Below, in pieces: positions 25,501 through 37,500 of a stretch of 64,000 bases of DNA. Location: positions 9,249,412-9,313,411 of the forward strand of contig CAJINV010000002.1 in assembly GCA_905178155.1 (NCBI GenBank). The letters are read 5' to 3'. Made by a program: the position numbers and the translations under genes. The notes below the pieces were generated by a model. It saw only the letters and a list, made by a program, of their open reading frames with translations, was not told the origin of the DNA and ran no database searches. Every line of letters starts with the position of its first letter. Positions within the stretch are counted from its first letter, which is position 1. The DNA is from Amoebophrya sp. A120. Taxonomy: Eukaryota; Sar; Dinophyceae; Syndiniales; Amoebophryaceae.

Positions 25501-28500
25501 CAAATCTGCATGCTGAAAATGTTTCTCATGCAAAGCCCCACAAGAAGCATTTTCTAGTCGTGTTTTGGCATTTGTGATGCTATGATCAGCATGATATGCT
25601 AGGTATGTGATGCTTCTGAACTACCTATTAACAGGATTACACTACGAGGACAAACTTGTCAAGCGACACAACCAAAGCCGGCTAATTTGTCTAGCAGATT
25701 TCCCATCTCGACTCTGGTGGGGGGACGTTTTTACTCAGGATACGGGGGCCATGAACCTGACCGCCTGCTTACCCTGGTGCGATTTCCCGGAGAGCGTGCT
25801 GAAATACGTAGAAGCGTCGAACTTGTACCAGATTCAGTACGCGAGTAACGAGGGTGCGGACGAGCTGGAAGTTTCCGACAGCGACGAGGACAAACGGCAG
25901 GCGCGGAGACAGCTGGCGAGGAACCGATTTTTGTTGGAGAAAGCGAAACAGAAGTACCTGTCCGAGGCGGAGAACGAGGGGGACATGAACCTGGAAGACG
26001 AGTCCGACATGGAAGACGTCGACTTCGTCGGCGACGCGCTCAAAGTGTTCGTCAAGTGGACCTACAAATGCCACGACGAGTACGACGATTATCTGAAGTC
26101 GCAGGGCCGGTTTCTATTGATGGAGGCGGAGGAGGAGTTGGAGCAGGCCAACGCGGAAATGGAAGAACGGAAGGTACCGCAAGCGAAAGTTCCAGTCAAA
26201 CCGAAGGATGGGAAAAAAGAGGCGGGAGCTTCGATTGTCGGGGAAACCCTCGCGAATGCTGCGGGGGCGTTGACGAAGTCGCTGACGAAGAGCGATGTTG
26301 CGAACGAGAAAGCGAAGAAGGAAAAGAAGGCGGGGAAAAAAAAGAAAAAGGAGGGGAAACACAAACTGAGTGATGACGGGGCTGGTGATAGCAGTGATAG
26401 TGGTAGGAACCCAGCTTCAGACTCAGCGGGGGGGATAAGAGAAGAAGACCAGCACTTCGGCCTGCAGGATACAGATGAGATGACTGATGCTGAGCACTAC
26501 AAGGCAATGGAAAAATTAGTGCAGCTACACTTGGACTCGAAGGTGACGACGAACAGTGCACTGAGTTCGCTGAACAACCAAGCAGAAGCAGGTCGTGTAG
26601 AAGGTGGGGTAGCGGCCGCGCCACGACCTAGTGAGTCACTGCTTCCGCCAGACGTCTCAACATCACATGCGCACGCAACTCCTGCAACAGCTACTGTCAC
26701 TGCATTAGGTCGCGAACTCTTCGAAAGCGTAAACAGAGGTGCTGCATCAAGAATTGACACTGAAGCAGTACCAGCCCCGGAGGTGGACAGCGACGAAGAA
26801 GATATTACAGTTACGAGTGGTGACAGCTCTGTTCTTGAAGAAGGCGAAGACGACGAGAGGCTTGGGGTTACTGCAGCCGCAGGAGGCGAAGATGGTGTGT
26901 TGGACCCCTACGAAGAAAAAGAAGACACCTACCGAAGGAAGATTCTGGATTTCCTCGTGAACGGCGGAGCCTGTCCCGATTTAGAAGAGGATGTTGACCT
27001 TTCGCCGTCCCCGCGGGCACAGGGGGACGATGTAGTTCTTTTGCAAGGCGGACAAACCGCAGAAGACGCGGAACACAGAACCGCGGCTGCGTTTTCTGAA
27101 GAAGATGAGAGCTTCAGTGGGCTTCTACAGAACAAAAACCGCGCGGCCACGAAGGTCAATGCACTGTCGCCGCCACCGCCTCCGCCTGTGCCGCCGCATT
27201 TGCTCATGAAAAAGCCGGTCAAGAACTTTGCAACGAGGGGCTCGCGACGAGCAGAAGAAAAAAGCTTCGGAACAACAGCTAAGGTTCTCAGCCTGCCCAG
27301 GGAGGAAAATATCAAAGCGGGAACTTTGAAAGTTGACAATAGTGATTTCCTTCTCGCTCAAGTCGCCGCCATCATCAACGACCAAGATGAAGCTACGGCA
27401 GCTTCTAAAGCGTCGCTCAGCATCGATCCGACCGCAGCAGCTCTCTCGCCCGCGGACCACGAAGTAGATCATGCCTCCGTTCCGCGGGAAAAGTTAAAGC
27501 AGGGAAGTGTGAAGAAGGTGGCCTTTCCCTCGGCGCGGAGAAAAGTAAGTGCGGCTATGAGCAACGCAGCGTCTTTTGAGGATGAGGATGCTGCTCTCGA
27601 CGATGATTTTCGAGAGCAAGGTGGCGATGCCGGTTCGAATTTCAAAGTGCCCTATCTGTTCTATCCTGACGATGATGTTGAAAACAACTGTGCGCCGGAA
27701 AATACCGAACCAGAAGCGCAAGGAGCCAAACTCTCCAAGGCCGGTGGCGACTCTAGTTCCCCTTCTGTCGCTGCGTCAGGAGAAGAAGAAATTTCCGAAG
27801 ATGACGAGAGCTCTGTTTTGCTCTCCTCGGAAAGTGACGAGAGTCAAGAGCTGAACACCAGCGACATTGACATTGCGGAGTTCCTTCCCTCCAGTCCCTC
27901 GAAGCCGCCGGTCCGGAATTTCAAAGTGAATGAGAACAGAAACAGAAGAATAATAGCTTCAGCATCCGAGGACGACGATATGGGGAATAATGTGCCATCA
28001 TCTTCCTCCAGCGACAGAAGCGGCAAAAGAAGCAGCTCCAGCGAAGATTTTTCAACGAGCAGCGAAGACGACAGCGTTTCCTCGGACGATTTTGAAAAAA
28101 TGGAAACGCTCCCGACGAAGGACGTCATCGCGCGGGATAAATGGCAGCTGTTCCGCGAGGCGTTCATGACGGACGGGGAAGAAAGGGAGAAGTTACTGCT
28201 CCAGTACGAAAAGTGTGGAACCGCTCCAAATCTGTTCAACAGCAGCGAGGACCTCGGGAAGGTGGGGTTTCGTGCTGCGGGTGGCGGTTTATTGGATGGA
28301 CCGTCTACTTCAAGGGTGAAACCCGCGCGCGGAGATTTTTCCGATATGTTCCAAGGCGGTCCTGAAACGTTTTCGGAAAGAAGGCATGATATTACGGTCG
28401 TGTCTAGCGATGAAGAGAAAGACGCCAGTCCGGATCTCCGGGAAGATCCAGGGAGACATCTTGACGCCGATCAAGCTGCAGACGGGCTTCTTCAAAATAA

Positions 28501-31500
28501 GGCTGCCACTGTTCAGCTCGAAAAGAAGGACGACAGTACCATTGTGAAACCCAAATCGCACAGCACACTTCAAGAAGTACTAGAGTTACACATGGATAAA
28601 GGCGAAACATCTATTAACGAGCAGAACGTCGACGCTAAGAACAAACACGAAGAGCACGGTCTTGACCTTGCGGATAAGAACAGTGAGCAAGAGATCTTCG
28701 ATATGGACTACAAGATTCAGATTTTCAGCAAAGCGACGGAATCTTTCTCACGAGGCAGTAGCAAAAGACCTGAAAATGACAACGATTTGGAAGATAATTT
28801 TGAAGAAAGTGCTCTTGTTGCAGAAAGAGGAAAAGACCTCGAACTCGTCGATCAGCACGACCTCGATCACGCTTACGATGCCGAATTTTTGGAACAGTGC
28901 CGCGCAGGGAGTCTAGACGCACGGTTCAGGCAAAGCATCGAGAAGGATATCGACGTGGACCGAATGAAGCTATTAGCGCAGGAGGAACAAGAACGCACGA
29001 TGACCGAAAGTGGCGGCGTGGCTCCCGTGATCAACAACTTTGATTTTGACGAACAAGTTGCAAACGAGGACAAATACATCCAAAGCAGATCCCCGTTGCG
29101 CCTGAAGTTCAAAAACTACCACGGGAAGAAAAGCAGAAACGACAAATCCAGCGGGCCCTCATCATCGGAGGACTCGGAGGGGAGTAGTGATGACTCTAGT
29201 ACATCCTCCACCTCCAGCAGCGGTGGTTCAGGCTCTGACTCGTCAGGGGAAGGAGTGCGCGATGGGAGAAAGCGACCGTTCGCAGAGGATTTAAAGCACG
29301 CGCAGCCGGAGGAAGAATTAGTACGAGTGATTTCTAACCCTCCGGATGACTTGAAGTTCGTGCAAAGCTTTTCTCCGCCGAGAAGGAAACCTGCAGCATC
29401 TACTTCGCAGACCGCCTACGGTAGTCTTGCCGGGAAGAATTTCACTTCAGGCGGTTCGAAGCCATCCAACCTGTTTTCGACAAGAAATACCGGCACGGGA
29501 CAAGCATCTTCAAGGGGGTCACTTTCAAGTTCGAACTCAAAAAAGGATTCTCTTTCATCACCTTCAGCTGTTTCCAAGAAAAGCTGGCCGTCGAGGGCAA
29601 AGAAGAGTTTCTTCACTTCATCAGTGTTTTCCTCGTCGAAAAATAAACCGAAACTCGTGACGGAGCTCGTCGAGGGTGTCATGTCCGCGGATAACGCATT
29701 TACCCCACGAAACTCGAAGTCAGCGAAAGCTGATGCGAAGAGGGCCTTCAAGATGATCAAGCCAGACGGTGGCGCTCGTAGCAGAGATGATGTTGATGAA
29801 ATAAACGAGGTCACTATTAAGAACAGCAGTGAAGAAGAAGAATTCTTGAATCCAGCAAGAACGCCCGGGCCCGCCACGACTCTGGTCAAATCGGAACAAC
29901 AGTTTAAAGAGCCCTCTACGTCGCTTCCGGTTGGTTTGCGAAGCCGAGCAGGGGTGGACCACATCCCCGTCTCGCAACACGAAACGGAAAGTTACGCAAC
30001 CAGGAACAACTTGAGCAAGCGAGACGCAGCGCGCATGCTGATGGATGAACAAACGCGGCTGGAGCTGGATCTGCAGAACCAGGACTTTTCCCCGACGAAA
30101 CTGCGCGACGAGCTGGATGATAGGTTCTTGAAGCAAATCCCCGGCGCAACGCTGCTGACGGCGGAGGAGTGTGAGGAACAGATGATCGAAAGAAAACTCC
30201 GGTATTTGGAGAAGGTGAAAGCTGCGAACTCCTCTGGTGATAAGCGAAAAGGCACGACAGTGGGCAGTTTGAGTAGCGCTCCGCAGCGAAAAAATGAACC
30301 GTTAAACAAGCCTGGTCTTGTTTCACTTTTGTCATCTCCTGATACGGCTGGTAGAGGTCCTCGCACAGGAGTGTCGACGAAGCTGGCGACCATAACAGAG
30401 GAACCAACCACACCACTCGCGAAAGAGCGCTCCACGACTCTGCACTCCTTTTGGAGCAAACTTCCAAGAAGCGACGATGGAAAGACGGAGACACTATCGG
30501 CTAGAAGCTTCCCCTTTTTCAACACAGGCAGGAGCAGTGCTAGAAATGATACGGAAATAGTAAACAAAAGGACAACCGCTGTCAAATGTCCGGTGCGCTC
30601 GGTGGTCGAACGGGGCCTGAACGCGGACGGCGGTGAGGAGCAGGACAAAAACAGTTCGGAGGAGGCGAGGAAAAGTGCGAACCTGAAGCAACGAGCGGCG
30701 GAAGCTTTTACGCGGGCGAAACGGCATCCCCTCGTGGAAGAGGAGGATCTGGTAGAGGCGGAAAAGAAAGAACATGGAGAAAAATCTTCAGAGACAAGCA
30801 TCGCCGAAGAACGTCTGTTGAACGCAGAGGGCGAGCACCGATCAATGCTGCGGGAGAGTGCTGCAGAGGAAGACTTCGAAGAAGAAGATGATACAGATCC
30901 AGCAAATGAAAAATCAAAGAAAATTCCTTGGTGGTTGGAGGCGCAACACGAAAAAGATAAAGCGCAGGAGCGCGCGGTGCGGGAAAAGCACTCGAAGCCA
31001 GACCCGCGCGTCGTGCAAGTTGGTGAAGAAGATCGAGGACGTGCAGTCAGTTCTTCTGCGCAGCCGAGCAGATCCTCGGCCTCTTCTGCATCACAGGCAA
31101 CAGCGGAGTTCCGAGCGACATCAAGCCGTCCAGCAATGAAGCACGTGATGCCCTCGCTGAGAAAGCAGCTGTACTACGGGATGCAACCTGGGAGAAAATT
31201 GTTTCACCGCATGGCCAATGCCAGGAAGAAGTACAAGCTTGCGGGTCGGGACCATGTAGACAAGAACCTGAAGGATTATAGGCAGAAGTCAAGCTCAAGA
31301 CCTAAATCAGTGTCGTCAACACCTTCGCCAAAATCTACTAAACTTCTGTTCGAAGGCGCGCATCAAATGGCGGACCCCGCGCAGCTGCAACAGATGGAGC
31401 AGCAGTACCAGCAGCTGGTCGCGTATGGAGAGAAACAAGTTTGTCACAGTCACTAACTTGCAGGTTTTGCATTACAAATTTTCTCAGCATCACAAACTTT

Positions 31501-34500
31501 CCTTGTGTTGCAGAAACACTAGGGAAATCCCTAATAAAGTTTGGCTGTGATCATGCATTTTTACGCATGACAAACAATTTTGTATTTCAAGAATGCGCAT
31601 GAGTGATCGTGACGAACTTTTTTTCTTTGATATCGCGGAGTTCCAGCAGTTAGAGGCGATCGTCGTGAACGAACAGGGCGGGCAGCCCACACCAGAGCAG
31701 GAGCAGCAAGCAAACATGCTGATGCAGCAAGCCGGCGAAATGGAGCAGCAAATCGCGCAACTGCAGCAAGAGCTGGGCGGAGCGGGTGGAGGCGGTGCTG
31801 GTCCGCCGGCTGGTGGAGGTGGTGACGTGAATCAGCTGCAACAGCAACTCGCACAGCTCCAGCAGGAGTTCGCGCAACTGGAGCAAATTGTGCTCAATGA
31901 GCAAGGCGGACAACCAACCCCGATGCAAGAGGAGATGGCGAACAATTTGATAGCCATGGGCCAACAGCTGGAGCAGCAGATCGCAGCGTTGCAAGCCGGC
32001 GGGGGCGGCGGTGGCCCCGGGCCGCCAGGCGGTGCGGGGGGCGGCGGTGGCGGGGGTGGGCCGAGCCGGGCCGCGATCCAGAATGCGCAGACGCTCGAAG
32101 AAGTCAATGCGCTCGGGAACGAAGTCACCGCCAAGCAGCAGCAGCTGGAAGCTCGCGGCGTGGAACTAGAGCAGTTAGCTGCGCAAAACCCCGGCGGGGC
32201 TCCAACCCCCGAGCAGCAGGAGGAGTTTGAGCGCTGCATGGCCGAGCACGCGGAGTGCCTGGAGTTGCTTCAACAACTCGGGCAAAAGGCGGAGCAGCTC
32301 GCCGGCGCGAGTCTCGGTGCGATGGGGGAGGCGCAGCTGGCTGCCGCGGTGAACCAGGCCGAGGCGGAAGCCGCGCAGGCGATCCAGATCAAGCAGGAAC
32401 TGGATGTGAAATTGAAAGCGCTCGAAGAAGAAGGGGGTAGGCTCGCGAACCTGAAAAAACCGACCAAAGCGCAGAAGAAAAAGACCGTGATGATCCAGCA
32501 GCAATACAACCGGCTGTACGAGGCCCAAATCGAGCAAGTGGCGCAGTTGGACTATCTGAAGCAGAAAATTGTCCGGCTGAAGCAGATGCAGAACAGCTCG
32601 GCGAGTCAGCAGTTCCGGCTGCAGCTGAAGGAAGTGTACGAGCAGCAACTGGCAAACCTGGAGGGCATGCGGGACGCGATGGAGTACGAGATGCAGCAGA
32701 TGGAGCTCGTGCTCCCGGAGCACCAACAGGAGCTGAAGAACGTGAAGGACGAAATCGAGCGCCTCAAGCGGGACATGGACCGGGTGCAACGGGGAGAGTC
32801 GATCGATGACATGTACGAAGAGGACGGGGTGACGCTGAAGAAGAAGTCGAAGATATCCTAAGGAAAAATCCCCCCTCACCATATTGAAAAGGTATGTTTA
32901 GGAAAATTTGCGTTGCTGAGTTGAGGTCACAAATCACATTTGTCTTGCAAGAAGACAAGGGCAGAAGCTTCCGCCCCATTATGGACGCGATTTGTCATGC
33001 TGTTGGGCCTAAAGGGGAGCCGCTTGCCATGCTGAACAAGTAGACCCATACGCCCCTACCTAGCCTGGAAATCTGGCCGCAGTGCCTCCCTGCAATGCAA
33101 AGCTGATTTGTGTACGCAAATCCAGCATCAGAAGTTCCGTGTCGGTTACTCCGTTTTTTGGCCGTTTGCATGCGTCCCCACGTTGGTTTGTCTTGCGAGA
33201 CTCTCCTTTTCTAGTGGTGGTTTTTAGTTGTACCAGTGTAATGATGCCAGCTTTAGGGCGTTTTTATGTAATGTGGAATTAGAACTTGTTTTTTGGTAGT
33301 ACTCCTTTCTATACTTTTTTTGATCCCTCGGTGCTAGTGGGCACATTAGTACGAAGTTATTTCTACTCAGATAACAACACAGCTCTCTACGCCGCCTTCC
33401 CAGGAGCAGTTGTTGCTGTCTTTCGGTAGAAGTCACATCGTCCAAATAATCCTACTAGAGTTTACCGGGTATGTGGTTTAAGTTTTTTAGATATAGTCTA
33501 AACAGGGACGCCCAGCCCTTAGCCATCCAAAATCAGAAGTTCCGTTTTGATATAGGGAAGGGGGATTTTTCCTTTCGATAGAAGAAGGAGCTGGCGAAGG
33601 AAAAAGAACAGGACATCAACGAGAAATTCAACAGCGAGCAGGAACTGAACCTCGGCCTCGTCCTGGACGACGCGGTCGCCTGCCCCCCGCGGCTGAAAGA
33701 ATTCATGTCCCCGAAGTGGGAGGCGCGGTGGACGCACTGCAAACTGCAGCGCGGGGACCTGATCCTCGGCATGGGTCCGTCGCCGTCAGCCATCGTGAGT
33801 TGCGCGGCCATGAACGACAAGGGGGCCAAAGCGATGATCAACCAGCTCTCCATGAGTTGCTACCAGCAGCGGCCTATCAAATGTAAAAATGTCTGCGTCT
33901 GGAAGAGTCATGTTGTTTTTGCATGACACAGAAGGGCTGGCATGGAAGCTCTAGCATCACAGGTTTCGAGAAGCTTCCGCCATACCGAATCCGCATGACA
34001 AGTTCCCCATTTTGGTGACAGAAATTGGGCAGCTTTTGCTACCTATGCATGAGAGACTTTTCTGTGTTCTGAAATGCGCATCACAAGATTGCACTCTTCC
34101 AGACCCAGTCCCAGACATTTTTGCAATGCATACGGCCGATTTACCTGGAGCGGCGGCGCGTGCGCAGGGACGAGATCATCGTCATCTTCGAGGCGGGGGA
34201 TGAGACGAAGGAGCAGAAAACGCCGGAGTACAAACAGTTGTTGAAAACGGCCGGAAACTTGTTCAAGAAGCACATGACCAAGATCGGGCTGTTCTTCGTG
34301 AACGACAACCAGAAACCCCCGCGCGCTCTGAAGGACATGCACCACAAGTCCTGGTGGACGGACAAGGGCGTGGAGGCGGGGGCGAAGTTGGTTCTCGTGA
34401 ACGGGGTGAACGTCGAGGCGCTCACCTTCAAGATGTTGATGCAGCAGTTCGGGACCTTTTTCGCGCACGCGCGGCCGCTGTCCATGGTGTGGCGGACCTC

Positions 34501-37500
34501 GGCGACGAACAGCCAGAACGTGGTGGCGGACCACCTGCAACGCGAGGAGCAGTTGATGCTAAAGCAGGTGTACAAGCTGGACGGGTCGATCGACACCAAG
34601 GAGATTTTGCTGAAGAAGATGGGGAAGGTGGGGATTCGGTGGCCCCGGGTGTACCTGACCATGCGCCGGATGAACTTCCGCCCGGTGCGGGCGCGCCGCC
34701 TCGACGTCCAGGGCGTCGCGACGTTTGGCACGACGCACGCCCAGAAGCACCAGAAGAAGGGGGAGCAGGAGGCGATTATCCGGGACCGGGTTCCCGGCAC
34801 GCTAGAGGACCACGTGCTGGAGCAGTCGCGGTGGCAGAGCGTGAACATGTTCCGCGGCGAGGCGCACGCGGGGAACATCAGCATGACGTCCCGGATCCTG
34901 TACAAGGACATGCGGCCGCATCGGCAGAGCAGGAGCGTTTTGGCGGCGATGTTCAACAGCCAGCAGCTCCGCGACATGCACGCGGAGGTCCCCCCGCAGG
35001 TCCGCGTGCGCATCTACGTGATCCGCGCCACGGGGATGGAGGAGGGCATGCTATCGCAAGAAAAAATTGTTTCACTGTAAACTTGTAATGCAGAAAATGT
35101 ATCTTAGAAATCTTTGTCTTGCTACACATGCAAGACAGTCGATTTTTAGCTGTGTTTTCCCTTAGGAACCTCGCATGGCAAATTTTTCTGTCATGTAGAG
35201 CAAACTTGTGTTGCAAAACTTGCAAAATCCTTACAGTGAAACACTTTTTTCTTGCGATACATGCGGCCCATGCTGTACTTCCGGTTCGGCGACGACGTGA
35301 AACGGTACGAATCGCTTCTCGAAGCCGGGCAACTGTCGTCGACGAACCCGATCTTCTACCGGGTGGAAGAGCGGGACATCGTCTTTCCGCACGAAGCGAG
35401 ATTGGAGGTGGGGTTGTTCGACCAAAATTTGGAAGACGAGCTGCTCGGAAAGAAGTCGAAAGCCGCGGTCGTCGGGAAACAAACCACCACTACTGTGAAT
35501 GCTTTTGAAACGATGAACCCCGCCGCCACCATGGCCCCCGGGGCGACCGGGGCGAACGGCAAGTCCAACACTTCGAAGCTGAAGAGACTGGACCCCATGG
35601 CGGTCATATCCAAGAAAAAAACATTGTAGGTGTAACTTTCTTGGAGGATTAGCATGACAAATATCTCTCGCATGAAAGCAAAAACCTGTCATGCGCAGAT
35701 AGTACGGGAAAACGCCGTTGAATGGGCCCTACGATGCATGCCAAGCATCACAGACGCAATCATCTTGCATGTTGCGCATCAGAAATTTACACAAACAACG
35801 TTTTTTTCTTGGATAGGTCATCGGCTCCACCGTGATCGACCTGGAGGATCGCTGGTTCAACCCGGTCTTCCAAAAGTATATATCAAATGTAAAAATGTCT
35901 GGGTCTGGAAACTTGTGATGCTGTGTGGCGTATCATGAGGAGGCCACAATTGCTGGCTCAGCATGACAAGTTTCTGAGCTTCTAGGTGTTGCCTATTCTG
36001 CATGACAGACTGCGTTTCTGCATCACAGAAAAATGGAGCTCTTGGGTAACGTGCATGACAGATTTAAGAATCATGCCAGACAAGCATGACAAACGTGCAT
36101 TCTTCCAGACCCAGACATTTTTACATTTGATAGTATATGGCGGGCAACAACATCCCGATCGAGTACCGACCGCTGTATTCGCTCGACTTCCAAAACCCGA
36201 AGCGGCGCGGGCAGGTGGAGATGTTCGTGGAGATGCTGGACTCCGAGCGCGCGGTGAACATTCCGGCCCAGGTACTGACCCCCCCGCCCAGCACGGAAAT
36301 TGAGATCCGGGTCGTGATCTGGTCCTGTCGGAACATCACCATGCTGGTTTTGGAAGAGGAGCAGGACGAGGAGGTGTTAGGGGAGTGCAGAATTCCCCCT
36401 CGTCTCCCCTCATGGTCATGCAAATACACGACGGCTCCAAGTGCTAGTGCTGCCTTCGTCGAGCACTATTATGCATGTTGACAAGTTCTACTTTCCACAC
36501 TGCAAGCCGCACGGGTGCCTCCTGCGTGGATTTGTCCTCACGCAAAGGTCTCAAGTCTGCTGTTAGTTGTGTAGTTGTTGCTGCTCATGCTTTTTAGATC
36601 GGGGGTGTAGTTGGGGAGTTCTTGTGCACTCTCATAGGTTTCAACCGCGGATCTGAAAGTGAAGGCTGCGTTGGACAGTGGTAATTTCCTCGGTACGCAG
36701 CCGAACGTGCAGGAAACCGACATTCACTACATGAGCACGGGCACGACCGAGTACAATTGGCGGTTTTGCTTTTCCAACATCGCGGTGCGGGAGGGGTTTC
36801 CGCTCGATGTGGAGTTATCCCTGGGGATTTTCAACGCCCGCGTGCTGGGTGCGGACTTTATGATGGGCGAGGCCACCCTGGATTTGAAGCAGTACGTGAC
36901 GTATGTGGCCGCCGAGCAGAAGAAGATCGAGGTGAACGCCGAGATCCCGATGACCAACAAAAAACTGGTGGAGATCCTGCAAGCGCGTAACGACGCGAAG
37001 CTCGCCAAATCGGAGCAGTTGCGGCGGCTGGGTCTGGACAACATGGACACGGAGGGAATGAGCGACCGCGCCAGCGCCATGGCGAAGGCCCGCGCGATGA
37101 AGCGGATGAAGCAGGGGCCGGAGGAGCTGAACCAAAGGCTGATGGAGGAATTGGAGCAGGAAAACAACGCGATCCGAAAGCAAACCGCAGCCGAGCAGAC
37201 GCCGCAGAGAATTCCGCCCGTCGCCCTGGCCACGGTAAACGTGCAGGTTCTGACACAAGCCGAAGCGGACCAGGAGGACCACCGGGTCGGCATGGGGCGC
37301 GATGAGCCCAATCGGGATCCCGTTTTGCCCTTCCCCGCGAGCGGGCGGAGTTGGGATGCGGTGCTGCCGGCGGCGAAGGTATTTTTAACTAGCCCTACGA
37401 CGTACTTAGGAATGCATATGCAGACTTTCTTTGCCGCGCTGTTTCTTTTTATTTTCACATTTACGTTGCCGCGGCTCAACATCATAGCACAGGCAGCCAG

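Noticed and set aside
25607-25747. Coding start at 25607 for the large disordered exon
   Set aside because: This stretch is the right half of introner 9. The exon begins after the CGGGG repeat at 25748 and joins the upstream ferlin frame.
34354-35088. 244-codon frame in the ferlin exon, and similar shadows at 36815-37282 and 31650-31994
   Set aside because: These are alternate-frame shadows of the C2/coiled-coil coding sequence with no motifs of their own.
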